DNA of 64,000 nt from Lotus japonicus (Eukaryota > Streptophyta > Magnoliopsida > Fabales > Fabaceae): the NCBI RefSeq assembly GCF_012489685.1, contig NC_080042.1, forward strand, positions 93,894,576-93,958,575, read 5' to 3'. This document shows positions 1 to 11,827 of the stretch, one piece after another (the first letter of the stretch is position 1; every line of letters begins with the position of its first letter). The notes beneath the pieces were generated by a model. That model was not told the origin of the DNA and did not search any database. It saw only the letters and a list, made by a program, of their open reading frames with translations. The translations under genes and the position numbers were made by a program.

Positions 1-231
1 AACAATTAGAAGACTTTATCTCGTGAACAGAACATTATACTTCTAAAACTAAAATTGAAATCATATATATATATATAATTATTTATTTAATAAATACTAT
101 TTAACTATCTAAGATTTTATATTTTATTAAAAGTACTAGCTATTATATTTTACTTTATAAGAAAATATGTCATATAAGATTACTCGGTATTTGTTAGCCA
201 CATCATCATCGGTTAACAATGAGATTACTCG
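1..231. other. AT-rich flank, no gene seen
   Basis: Very AT-rich DNA with a short (AT)n run near 66-78. I see no coding frame or structural RNA. It may be the degraded upstream part of the LINE-derived fragment that follows. Confidence 0.5.
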
Positions 232-510
232 GTGTTGTGCTTGCGTTGGTCTCTCGGTTTGGCAAGGGATCTTGGCTTCCGCAGAGTTGTTTTGGAGACT
301 AACTGCCTTGTTTTACTTCAAGCTTTGAAACCTGGCAGAGGATGTTATATTTTGGATTTCATTGTTTGCGGCTGTCGTTTGTTTTTGTCTTGTTTTGATG
401 TTTTTGATTTATGTTTTATTTGCCGTTCGGGAAACTATGTGGCCGACGGCTTAGCTAAGTTGTCTTTCTGTGTGGGTGAGGTTGTTTGGATTGAGGAGGT
501 TCCTCAATAA
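232..510 (+). pseudogene. RNase H-like fragment from a LINE-type retrotransposon
   Basis: The open frame reads like the C-terminal half of the plant RVT_3/RNase H-like domain that closes many non-LTR retrotransposon polyproteins. Visible elements are a WSLGLARDLGF stretch, a VVLETNCLVLLQAL strand-helix with the conserved acidic position changed to ETNC, and a closing NYVADGLAKLSF motif. The N-terminal half, including the first catalytic Asp, is missing, and no reverse transcriptase lies upstream inside the window. The frame has no plausible promoter of its own. It is best read as a dead 3' remnant of a LINE. A domesticated RNase H-like gene truncated by the window edge is less likely. Confidence 0.6.
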
Positions 511-816
511 CTCTTTGGCTTAGTCCAATCTGATGTACTGGTTTCTATGCCGCATGTTTCTTCTTAACTGAATGAACTATTTTTTTAAAAGAAGGAAACC
601 AAAATCATAAAAAAAATACAGGACCATAACTAAATCCAACTATAAAATGAGGACTAAAAACTTATTTAGTCCTTAAGAAGGATATAGAACTATAGAAGTG
701 AAGAACGGATAAGAAAGGTAGAAGAGTGAAGCATCATCATCATCATCATCATCATCGTGTATCTCCCTTTCTCACTCTCATCATCACACTCTGAAGAAGA
801 AGAAGAAGAAGAAGAA
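511..816 (+). promoter_or_regulatory. Promoter and 5' UTR region of CHLD
   Basis: This 0.3-kb stretch holds the tail of the LINE remnant and then the presumed CHLD promoter and leader. Just before the start codon are two trinucleotide microsatellites, (CAT)n at about 732-756 and (GAA)n at about 793-816. The GAA run abuts the ATG, so repeat-length change would alter the leader and not the protein. No clear TATA box was assigned. Confidence 0.5.
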
Positions 817-3800
817 ATGAGTTTGAGTTTGGCACCTCTAACTTGCTCAAACTTGAACCTTGATTCTTCGCACTCTCTATTTGCTGCTACACTCAGATCA
901 AAACCATACCTCTCTCTGCATTATCCTTATCCACCTTCCAAACTCATCCGAACCCGTTTTCCAATCACTCGCGCTCAGTCTCAAAATGGAGCTGCGGTTG
1001 CTCCTCAAGCTCAACCTCAACCTGACTCTAAATATGGAAGACAGTACTTCCCTCTAGCCGCTGTTGTAGGCCAAGTAAGTTCTAATCATTCACCATCTCT
1101 CATCTTTTCCCCTTTCAATTGATTTGGTAGATGGGTTTTTTACAAATCCGTGGTTATTCTGCAGGATGCTATCAAAACTGCACTTTTGCTTGGGGCCATT
1201 GACCCTGGGATTGGAGGGATTGCCATATCAGGAAAGCGAGGAACTGCTAAAACTATAATGGCGCGTGGATTGCATGCGATACTGCCGCCTATTGAAGTTG
1301 TTGTAGGTTCCATGGCCAATGCTGATCCATCCTGCCCAGAAGAGTAAGGTCACTGGTTTCTTCCATTTATCAGATAAATGTTTTATTAGCTAAATTCAAC
1401 TTTAACAAAAGGTCTAATATTGTTTTCTATGTCGTAAAGGTAGATAAAGCTTAAGGGAGGAACAAATTGACATTGCTTGATTTTGTACATATGTATGTTT
1501 CCAGTGGAATGCCATCCGGTCATTCATAATTGATGATGCTTACATGCTGTTAACTATTCTTATATCTAATTGCTAAATTTGCATGTCATCTTGGAGATAT
1601 ACCAACTCAGTGTAGTTAGAACCAGCAATAGCAAATCCTTGCATTCCTCTGTATTTCAGTGACTGAGTTTTTAAATTGATTTTAGGTAGCCCTGATTGAC
1701 ACTACATCTTTATGATCGGCGGGATGAATTAATTTTTTGTTGATCCCCTTTTTTAGTTTCACCACTCTGTCTTTGAATTAAAAACCATCTTGGATTAGTC
1801 TTTTTTCCTTTATTTAAATTTATAGACCAAGAGGGTAATATTTGTAGGTGGGAAGATGATCTTACCGAACGTCTGGAGTATGATTCTGATGGAAATATTA
1901 AAACTCGTATTATCAAGTCTCCCTTTGTTCAGGTACTATTCAGGGAATAAGCTTTGCATATGTATGATCATGTTCTATCATCAGAGATTCATTTTCTGTC
2001 CACTATCTGTGAAATTTTTCTTAAAATAATCATATATTTATTTATGCTTCAGATTCCTCTTGGAGTCACTGAGGACAGACTCATTGGATCAGTTGATGTT
2101 GAGGAGTCTGTGAAAACTGGAACAACTGTTTACCAGCCAGGCCTACTTGCAGAAGCTCATAGAGGTGTTTTATATGTTGATGAGATAAATCTTTTGGACG
2201 AGGGAATTAGTAATTTGCTCCTTAATGTATTGACTGAAGGGGTAAATACTGTTGAAAGAGAGGGAATTAGTTTTAAGCACCCCTGCAGGCCCCTTTTGAT
2301 TGCTACCTATAACCCTGATGAGGGTTCTGTTCGCGAACATCTGCTAGATCGTGTTGCAATTAATTTGAGGTACAGCTGTAATAGACTTTCTTTACCCTTT
2401 CAGGTTTCTTCTTTATTCTCCTTCTTTACAAGAGAGGTCCAAGACCTCGTGTGGATGGGGAAAGTAGGCCAAAATATTTCTTGAAATAGGAAAACTATAT
2501 GCCATTGTCAAATGCTAAGTAAGCAACGATCATAGTTTGATTAAATTCTCACCATTCATACAACAGATGGCCTTAAAACACACTGAAACTGTCCTCAAGT
2601 GATGGGATTCTTTCACTTTTTCCTACCTCAAATTTTTCCATCTCTATCCTCTCATTTTTTTGTATATTTATGCCTTCATTTCTTTTTCTAACAACAAATA
2701 TTTCATTTATATTTTTAGTCAAAATTCGAACATATGATTTCGCATCTGATATGGTAAGGAAGGCACATTGAAATTTTTTGTTATAAATGATCATTTCCTT
2801 TTGCAATAATAGTAAAAATTATTAAATTGGTAAATAACCATGACCTTATATTTAGCAACTGTAATGAGTTATCTAAATTTGATCATCTCTTCTAACTTTC
2901 CTCCCCTCTGCAGCGCAGATCTTCCAATGAGTTTCGAAGACCGTGTTGCAGCTGTTGGAGTTGCTACAGAATTTCAGGAAAACAGTGGCCAAGTATTTAA
3001 AATGATTGAAGAGGAAACTGACACTGCAAAAACTCAGGTATGTCTAGGAGGGAGCTAATGGGAACGGGATAGAAAAACTGAAGAAAAGATTGAAAAGAAT
3101 AGGATTTTCAATTAATATCACTCTCCTCCTTGATTCTAAATCAGGAGGATGATTGCATCTTCACAAGGGAAGACAGAAAAACACAAGTTACAGATAGGTA
3201 TTTTTCACAACTCCTGGAAATCTGAGAGCCCTTGCTCTTATTCCGAACCTTCCAAATCCAATCTGATCTATATTATTTCACCACTTATTACGTATACACT
3301 GTTTTTTCTCCTTCTCTCTTCTAATTCAGTTAGGGTCTCGAACTAACTGCCAATACATCATAACTATATCAATATTCTGAACTAGCCCTAGTTTGCTCTG
3401 AACCAAAACTGACCAAAGTTCTATTCAGGGGTTCACCATTATTCCTCCTAATATATACCTTTTTGATTGGGGTTCTGCTGACAAGTTCCCCTGTATGTTC
3501 TACAAGCTAATGTATAACGTAGGCAGTGATGCTATAACCATAATGCATAGGTTCACATTCCTAATGCCATTTTCACTAAATGAATGAGGATTATGATATA
3601 TGGAGAGGACCTACAGTAATTTCCAAAATTTAGATCAGTCCATGTCCCAGAGCTAAAAATACCGGTTGACTCCCACAGCTGAGATTTGGCACACCTTATG
3701 ACCAATTTACTGATTTTACAATTTTTTTGGCATGCTGTTTCTGCTGTCTGAATTCCTTTTGCCTTTTTTTTTCTTTTGTTCTATACCTAAATGGAACTTC

Positions 3801-4290
3801 TGAGTTCACACTGTTTTCCACTATAGCTTTGCTCAGTAGATTGACAGTGACAATGCTGTAGCTTTACTTAATATTCATGTAATGCAGATCATCTTGTCTA
3901 GAGAGTATCTAAAGGATGTTACTATTAGCACAGAACAATTAAAATATCTGGTTATTGAAGCTTTACGAGGTGGTTGCCAGGTAATTTCTCTGTAATTCTT
4001 CCTACATTTTTCAGCAAAACTTTTGTATATGGTAAATTTAACGTCCATAACAGAATGAACAGATATCCAGAAGTTATGTCATTGGTTTTGAAATTTAGTC
4101 TATTATTTTTGCTCACTAACGAAAAACGATTCTGCTGTGTTATCACTTATGAAGTAAATCAGCTCACAAATGCCTCATTCTTCTGTTAATTGAATACGAA
4201 AACATTCTTCTAATTTTATGAAGTTTCAAACCAGCAAGCATTGCATCAATCATCCACCTTTTTATTACTGTCACAATCGTTGTTGTCCTT

Positions 4291-4342
<52 letters not shown>

Positions 4343-7300
4343 GCACATACATATTAAGAGAAAGAAAGGTGAGAAACCGAGAGAAAATTTTCATCTATAG
4401 TGGATCTTTTATTCATAATGATTCTGATAATTACAAGAGATATTTACACACCCTTCAAGCTAAGCTTGCTTGAGAAGCGATACTCACGACAGTTATACTT
4501 GCCGGAGGGAAGAGTGAGCGAGAGGAAGAACTAGGCAATATTAGAGATAGAGGTGATTAAACTTTTGTTTCAATGTATAATTTCAAATTTGAAGTCGCAA
4601 TAGATTCTGTTGGAGAGTTAAATCATTTTTTTTAACATTTTAACATGATATTTTTTCATTCTACAAATACTCTCTTCAAGAGAAAAAATGAACATTGATT
4701 TGCCCAGTTGTTTGGAGACCAAGCCAGTTTGAAAACCATTGTCATATGCATTGGTAATTTTGAATACTTGTTATGAACAACAGGGACACAGAGCTGAGCT
4801 ATATGCTGCCCGTGTTGCAAAATGCTTAGCTGCTCTGGAGGGACGTGAAAAGGTTTTTGTGGATGACCTAAAAAAGGCTGTAAGTGTTCTTTGATATTTA
4901 AATACAAGATTTTGGTACATCAGTTATGCCTCTGATTGGTTGCTTTACAGTTCTTATAGTCTTAGCCTTGGAGCAGAACTACTAAACATCTATAGTTTTA
5001 ACAATGGAGGTTTCTCCTATACCTTTCCTTTTTGTGAGGGTTCTGGTACCGATTAACAATTAGTGGTCAATGTTTAGCCATGTGTTCCACATACATAAAA
5101 TTTAAGTTCATCTAATTATTTTTTTGATTAATGTTTGAATTTGTTGAGAAGTCACACATTGACTAGTGATATAGTCAAAAATCGTCCTCAAAAAGGGTAG
5201 AACAACCCTCACCCCTAAGCTAGCTTTTAGGGTACAGTTAGGCCTAACCCAAATTTGAAGATGGTATCAGAGTCTATCTAGATCCGTTTATAGGAGACCA
5301 CCCATATATGGGCCACCCGCAAATGTTCATTCTTGCAAATCCCACGCTCCAGATGTCCAGCCTTGGGCGTGAGGGGGTGTGTTGAGAATTCTCACATTGA
5401 GCAGAGATATGACCAAAGTAGTCCTTATAAAAGGTAGAACAACCCTCACCCCTAAGCTAACTTTTGGGATAGAGTTAGGCTGAACCCAAATTCTAAGAGA
5501 ATTGAAGGGACATGTGCGGCATATTTGCCATTAATTGTTTAGAGTACCAATAACCTCATAAAAGTTAGGATGCCATGCCATCTCCTCTAATTATACATCC
5601 AAATGGCACATAGTTTAATGTCTCTATTAAGAGAAACATTTGCGAAAATCATATGTTGATACTTTAGTAGTGGTACGGGCTGAGCAGATAATGAGCAACA
5701 GTAAGGATTTTTATAAATTTAATTTTATTACCCTGTGTTTTCTATTTTTGAGCTTAATGATATCTTGTGTTTCTATAAAATGAAAAAATAATGGAGAAAA
5801 AGTTTTGAAAGAACTTCATCTGAGCTGAAAGAAGTTATCGGCTCTACCCATCAAAACATCTTTGACCAACAGGTTATAAGTGAACAATTTGATACATACT
5901 ATCTCCAATATAATAAATTTAAATTTCAGCATGAGATAGTAATGTTCTAGGGTTTCATTGGACGCAAAACAATAGTCTCTCTTAGTTACAATAGAAAATA
6001 AATGAGCAAATATAAATAGGTAAAGAGTAAAAGACTATACTACCCCTAAGTTGTAAATAACTAAATATAAAGCTATCTAACACTATGCTCTGTCCTTCTT
6101 TATCTTAGAGATGAAATGATTTTCTTTCTCCTTTCCTTGTTTCCATTAGTTTAAGCTTTTAAGGGTAGCCTGCTAATTGGAGTACTGGAAAGTGGAAAAT
6201 GCCAAAAATCAACATGGTGAGCTGTTGACAAGTCACTACTAAGTCCATGAGAAGACTTGAGCACTTTAAAGCCAACAGTCTGACACAAGACTTAAGGAAT
6301 GGATGAAGTCTCTGTAGCCTTTGGCAGACTTCATTCATAGTTTGCCCTTTCTTATGTTCACTGGCTACCACTAGCCTGAAAACAGATCATACAATGATAC
6401 CACTTTTTTGGTACTCATGATCGAACGATTATTTGATATGAATAACATGAAGGGAAAAAGAAGTTATTTGGCATCAACTTGCAGTTCAGCACTCAAGCAG
6501 CCTTCTCATTAGTTGTGACATTTGCTTGTGCCTTTTTGTTTTTTCTCCCCTGTGATGGGGCTAGGTTTTATTGGTGTTGGTAAGTGGTAGAAATCAGAAG
6601 ATAAAGCTGACTGAGAACAAACTGTTCCATCTCTCTTGCATCTTTATGTAGCTCAAAATTGTACAATTTCACAAAAATGGTGCGACTGACCAAATCAAAC
6701 TGATATGGTCTCCAACAGTCCATGATGGGGATGAAGAAAAGCAAACTGATCTTCTCTGAGATAATTTCAAGAAACCCATGAATACTCTAACTTGGTCTTA
6801 GTGACGCTATCTTTATATGTATCTAAATACTAACAAATTTGGTAAGTACAAGTATAGTAAAATTAGTAGAAAACCATCAACAACACTTAATATGTACTTC
6901 TCATTATTACTTTCTGAAATTAAAGAACCTCTCTGACAAACGGTTTATCATATATTTTGTAATTTGTAATACAGGTAGAATTGGTCATTCTCCCCCGGTC
7001 AATCATTACTGAGAAACCACCAGAGCAACAAAATCAGCCACCTCCACCTCCACCGCCTCCACAAAACCAAGAATCTGATGACGAACAGAAGGAAGAGGAA
7101 GAGGAAAAGGAAGAGGAAGAACAAGAGGTTGAGTGAAATCATCTTTCATGTTAAACAAAATTATGAGGACACTCCGATCCCTTTTTGAAAGCAATAAGTT
7201 TTGGTCTATTTGCCGAATAAGTTGTCCGTTTCTAGGACAGTGCATTTCCTTTCTTTCAAAATGAATGTTTGTGTATAGACTTATTTGCATAATATTTTGG

Positions 7301-10085
7301 TACTGAAGAAACGCATGTAATGCTCAGTTAAGTTTTCATGTTTTAACATACACCTTGCTGTACCTGTATAATTTTGAATATTGTCTATATAAACAGGAGG
7401 ACGAGGATAAAGAGAATGAGCAACAGGAAGACCAATTACCTGAAGAGTTTATTTTTGATGCTGAAGGGGGCTTCGTTGATGAAAAACTCCTCTTCTTTGC
7501 CCAACAAGCACAGAGAAAACGCGGGAAGGCTGGACGGGCAAAAAATGTCATATTTTCAGAAGACAGAGGCCGATACATCAAGCCAATGCTTCCGAAGGTA
7601 CTCCTCGCTCCATTTGCGTCCGACAATTGAAAGAGATATCAAATATATCCAGCTAGTTTGCTCTTTCTAATTTTTCCTTGTACTTTGACGATGTCACTCA
7701 ATATTAAAATTGAGTGATTTGATTACTTCATATCCGCTTGCATTTATATCTCTGTAATGCCCATTGATTAATTATTTTTGATCTCAAGCTTACTTAATAT
7801 CCATTACCAGTTCGCACTGCATGTGTTTTCTTAAACAATACTGGTCATTGTTTGCAGGGCCCTGTAAAGAGATTAGCAGTTGATGCAACCCTTAGAGCTG
7901 CCGCACCTTATCAAAAGTTGCGAAGGGAAAAAGACACTGAAAGCCGTAGAAAAGTATATGTTGAGAAAACTGACATGAGGGCAAAGAGAATGGCACGTAA
8001 AGCAGGAGCATTGGTATAATGTTCTCTCAGTTCAGAACTTGCGTTTACAGTAATTAACATAAAAATATTGAGAATGATTTTACTATATTATCTCTAATCT
8101 TCCCTGATCTTCCTCCTATTATCTCTAACCTTAAAGACCTTTACTATTAATGAAGTATTGAACTTGTTTATTATGGGAAGCTTTTATACATTTTTTAACA
8201 GTTTTATTTGTTGCAGGTGATATTTGTGGTTGATGCAAGTGGAAGCATGGCTTTAAACAGAATGCAAAATGCAAAAGGTGCTGCACTTAAGCTTCTTGCA
8301 GAAAGTTACACAAGCAGGGATCAGGTAAGTAGGTCAGTTATTTTGACATTTAAGTGGAATTTAATGATAATTTAATGGTAAATGGAAATGAGGCTTCATA
8401 CTGTCAGAAATTACATGAGCCAATCTACCCTGTTGGTTTCCTAGGAATCCTTAGGCAGAACATTGAGTTTGAAAGATGAGACTCGTCATAATTCAAGTAC
8501 AGCATACATACCCACCTCATGGGGAGAATCAGTGCTACCTTATCACTAAAAATGATAACTCAAGCAATTTGGCATGGTTGTACTTGTATTTTCACGGTTA
8601 ACCTGTGCTAGCTGTTACAGATACAATCATGATATGCATATTGCTAAATTGCATATCGTTGAACCTGAAATTACTGATTTAGAATGGAAGAATAAATTTG
8701 AATGGCCTATATGATTAACAAATAAGAGCCAACTGGTGATAATCTGGACTTAAGCACGACTCATTTGTTATGTCACTGTCTCTAATATTATTGCTACTAA
8801 TTACTGTCTTGTCAAATAGGTATCTATAATTCCCTTCCGTGGTGATTCGGCTGAAGTTCTCCTGCCACCTTCTAGATCAATTGCGATGGCAAGGAAACGT
8901 CTTGAAAGGCTTCCATGTGGAGGAGGGTCCCCCCTTGCTCATGGACTTACCACCGTATGCCGGCCTTTTCGTTCATCTTAGTGTAGTAACATATTTTTTG
9001 AAGTTTTAAACAAAAAAAAACAAAAAAAACTTTTGCAGTGGTCAATTTAGAAAGCCATGGACTGCTATTTACACTGCTCTGGGACTGTTTTTAATTTCTT
9101 AAATATTTCCAACTATTGGCAATTTTAAGGTAAAGATATTACCAATTATTTGCAAATGACAATGGCCATAAACTCAAAACAGAAGCGAGATGAGAATGTC
9201 AGTGTTGATCTTTGGTGATGGAGTATTTTCTGATTCAGAACTGTTATATAATTTCATATGAATTTCTTCTGATACAAGTTTCTTCTTTCAAATGTCAGAT
9301 ACGGACTTTCGTCCCTAAATAATTTCTTGATATTGTATTTTAATTGGTTTACCTAAATCTTCTTTAGCTCATTACTCTTCTTCATGTAAATTTAGGCTGT
9401 TAGGGTTGGATTAAATGCAGAGAAAAGTGGAGATGTTGGACGGATAATGATTGTTGCTATCACCGATGGCAGAGCTAACATATCATTGAAAAGATCAAAT
9501 GACCCTGAAGCTGCTGCCGCTGCTGATGCCCCAAAACCTTCAGCGAAAGAATTGAAGGTACAATTAAGCTTTGTAATTGGACACAAACGAACTTCGAAAT
9601 TAGATGAAACATCTTCTCAGTAACCATAGGAATGAGATTCTAAACCTTAATTGTCTTTATATGTTCAATTTCTTTTTGGTGAGCATTTGTTTTCATGATC
9701 TTTTGAAATCTGTATAATTTTGCAGGATTTACATATTACATGTTCAATTCCAACTTGTCTCACTCTTAACTAACTTATTCTTTGTTTTGATAAAGGATGA
9801 AATTCTTGAAGTGGCTGGGAAGATATATAAAGCAGGAATGTCCCTCCTTGTCATCGACACTGAAAACAAGTTTGTTTCAACGGGTTTCGCCAAGGAGATT
9901 GCTAGAGTTGCCCAAGGTTTGTGCACTACAGTTTTGCTTAATATTTAGTTCTGAAACAGATGAAAATATCATTCATAAGAAAAAAACTTTACACTGCAGG
10001 GAAGTACTATTATTTGCCAAATGCTTCAGATGCTGTTATCTCATCTGCAACAAAGGAAGCTTTATCAGCTTTGAAGAATTCATAA
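817..10085 (+). CDS. CHLD: Magnesium-protoporphyrin chelatase subunit D (ChlD), plastidial
   Basis: ChlD joins ChlI and ChlH to insert Mg2+ into protoporphyrin IX, the first committed step of chlorophyll synthesis in the plastid. Fifteen exons join in frame: 817-1074, 1165-1343, 1848-1932, 2053-2369, 2914-3037, 3888-3980, 4784-4879, 6975-7127, 7397-7597, 7858-8013, 8217-8324, 8820-8954, 9396-9557, 9796-9916, 10000-10085. The product is 757 aa, close to the usual plant length of about 760. Domains in order: a Ser-rich transit peptide (about 1-50); an AAA+ domain with a P-loop-like GKRGTAKT (109-116) and [10 protein letters not shown] (215-224); an eight-proline run (406-413) followed by a long Glu-rich linker; and a C-terminal von Willebrand A domain whose MIDAS begins VVDASGSM (D560, S562, S564). 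The ATG at 817 is chosen because it starts the transit peptide; the upstream frame has no ATG. Intron 7 (2.1 kb) carries a TRIM element. Confidence 0.96.
4290..4339. repeat. Compound (AC)n(AG)n microsatellite in CHLD intron 6
   Basis: A run of about nine AC units passes directly into about fifteen AG units. It lies inside the intron between CHLD exons 6 and 7. Confidence 0.95.
5142..5498 (+). mobile_element. Complete TRIM retrotransposon in CHLD intron 7
   Basis: Two direct terminal repeats of about 120 bp, 5142-5261 and 5380-5498, both begin TGTTGAGAA and share the block gggtagaacaaccctcaccc or a close variant. Directly after the first repeat is TGGTATCAGAGT, matching the primer-binding site complementary to initiator tRNA-Met used by many plant copia and TRIM elements. 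Directly before the second repeat is a purine-rich tract, GAGGGGGTG. The whole 357-bp unit is flanked by GAATT at 5137-5141 and 5499-5503. The internal part is only about 118 bp and cannot encode a protein, so this is a terminal-repeat retrotransposon in miniature moved by enzymes from elsewhere. The termini end in GA rather than the usual CA, perhaps through decay. The repeats differ at many sites, so the insertion is not recent. Confidence 0.9.
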
Positions 10086-10271
10086 AACCTAGTGAGAATT
10101 GAGCAACCAAGCTCGACTTTTGCCTCTTTTCACCTAATGTCAATGTAAATCATGCAACTTTGTCTAATTGGAAGGAAGCATATTCTAACACCAAGTTCCA
10201 TTTTTCCTTTTATAATCAGTTTTTTATTATTATTGTAAAGTATTCCTAGGTCCCTTGACTATCCATCACTA
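10086..10271 (+). other. CHLD 3' flank
   Basis: This is the 3' UTR and flank of CHLD. No polyadenylation signal was assigned with confidence. The left copy of the 12-bp duplication of the adjacent SINE lies at 10260-10271. Confidence 0.5.
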
Positions 10272-10458
10272 CTTTTTTTTTCCGGTGTTAACCAAGGTAT
10301 CATCACTATCAATAATGTGAGACTAATCCCTCGGCCCGTTGTCAATACACTAAGCGATAGGAATTCAGAATTTTTTATCTATTCACAAGCGTTGATAATC
10401 AACTACCAACCGCTCAAGGGATGCAACACTAAAGCATAATGCGAACCCACTCGATTAT
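10272..10458 (-). mobile_element. SINE, minus strand, with 12-bp target-site duplication
   Basis: Read on the minus strand, the unit starts near a pol III B-box-like GTGGGTTCGCATT, runs through CGCTTAGTGTATTGAC and GAGGGATTAGTCTCAC, and ends CCTTGGTTAACACCGG followed by an A-run (T-run on + at about 10273-10281). It is bracketed by TATCCATCACTA at 10260-10271 and 10459-10470. A box A is not obvious, so the copy is probably 5'-truncated. The body and tail resemble the element at 61135-61323, so both belong to one family. Confidence 0.8.
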
Positions 10459-10470
10459 TATCCATCACTA

Positions 10471-10983
10471 TCAAATTCTTATTGATAGGGGATTTTTAAA
10501 ATCATTACTCTAAATCAAATCTGAAAATAAACTAAAAATAAATTATTGATAGGGAATTTTTAAAATCCTCTAAATAATTCTTCTAACAACTAAATAAAGA
10601 TTCATTATATTTTTTTTATCCATTGGCAAATGGTAATGATGCCCGTATGTATTTTTATATAATGAGAATATTGAAAATTTGATTTGTTGCAAAAAAGAGA
10701 ATTATTAAAGATTTAGACATTGCAATAATAATATTTACGCGTAAAGTAAAAAGTTATGAATATTGAATATGAGTTGCAACGTTCAAATTATTTGAATCCT
10801 TTCCATTCCAATATTATTTTCCGACGTCGTTTGATGAACCCGCGAATCCTTTAAAACCTAACCAGAGAAGAAGAACAACAACACACACCGTTCTCTTTCA
10901 ATTCAATTCAAGATTCTTCTTCAATCTTCAATCTTCAATCTTCAATCTTCATTCTTCAACACAGTGCACTCGTTTCTGCAGTT
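10471..10983 (+). promoter_or_regulatory. Promoter and 5' UTR region of the UBC19/20-type gene
   Basis: AT-rich DNA to about 10,800, then the presumed promoter. A short tandem repeat of CAATCTT units at about 10918-10955 lies in the leader. A CACCGTTCTC motif near 10887 contains AACGG on the opposite strand, the core of the plant G2/M MSA element. That would fit a mitotic E2, but the match to the full consensus is weak. Confidence 0.4.
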
Positions 10984-11827
10984 ATGGCGGCACACACTGA
11001 AACCAACATTGCTCCCTCAAAGCACCCTCTCCCTCCGCCAAACACCCTCGATTCTCAATCTGTTCAAAAACGGTTCGTTTCGTTTCGTTTCGTTTCTTGA
11101 TAACATTCATTCAAATTCCATGGTTTCTTAATCTTTCTTTCTTGTATTGAACAGGTTGCAGTCTGAATTGATGGCTCTCATGGTAAGAAATAACAACATG
11201 ACCTAAATAAATTCCTCTATTCTTGAATGAATGCTTTGTTAATTTGGTTGGTTTTGTAGATGAGTGGAGAATCTGGGGTTTCTGCATTCCCTGAAGAAGA
11301 TAACATATTGTGCTGGAAAGGAACAATAACAGGAACCAAAGACACAGTGTTTGAGGGAACAGATTACAAGTTGTCACTTTCATTCCCTACTGATTACCCT
11401 TTTAAGCCTCCAAAGGTCAAGTTTCTAACCACCTGCTTCCACCCCAATGTGGATTTGCATGGCAACATTTGCTTGGACATTCTTCAGGATAAGTGGTCCT
11501 CTGCTTATGATGTCAGAACAATTCTTCTATCAATCCAAAGCCTACTTGGAGGTAGTAATAACTTTTATTTCTTTCAATGCTCAATCACTAAATTCTTATG
11601 TATATTTTCTTGTGGTTTTTTTTACTTAATGTAGAGCCAAATATTAGCTCACCACTAAACACACAAGCAGCACAGCTTTGGAGCAATCAACAAGGTAAAT
11701 ATACCTTGCAATAGAGGGATTGTGAATTTGTATTTTTGCAAAAGAGATAATTGAATTTTTATTATGTTGTGCAGAATACAGGAAGGTGGTGGAAAGGATG
11801 TACAAATGTCCTAGTGCAGTTGCTTGA
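10984..11827 (+). CDS. UBC20: Ubiquitin-conjugating enzyme E2, UBC19/20 (E2-C/UbcH10) type
   Basis: An E2 enzyme that takes ubiquitin from E1 and passes it to substrates with an E3. The UBC19/20 class corresponds to animal UbcH10, the partner of the anaphase-promoting complex. Five exons, 10984-11072, 11155-11182, 11260-11551, 11635-11694 and 11775-11827, give 173 aa; the Arabidopsis proteins are about 180. A short proline-rich N-terminal extension ([20 protein letters not shown]), typical of the class, precedes a complete UBC fold. The fold contains [10 protein letters not shown], the HPN motif and the catalytic Cys110 in HGNICLDIL. Intron 1 begins inside a GTTTC tandem repeat. The paralogue number (19 or 20) cannot be decided from sequence alone. 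Confidence 0.93.

Noticed and set aside
757..816. Upstream in-frame extension of CHLD
   Set aside because: It has no ATG and encodes only the CAT/GAA-repeat leader; the ATG at 817 starts a normal transit peptide.
7682..7715. Hairpin CACTCAAT/ATTGAGTG in CHLD intron 9
   Set aside because: The arms are only about 9 bp, which is common by chance in AT-rich introns.
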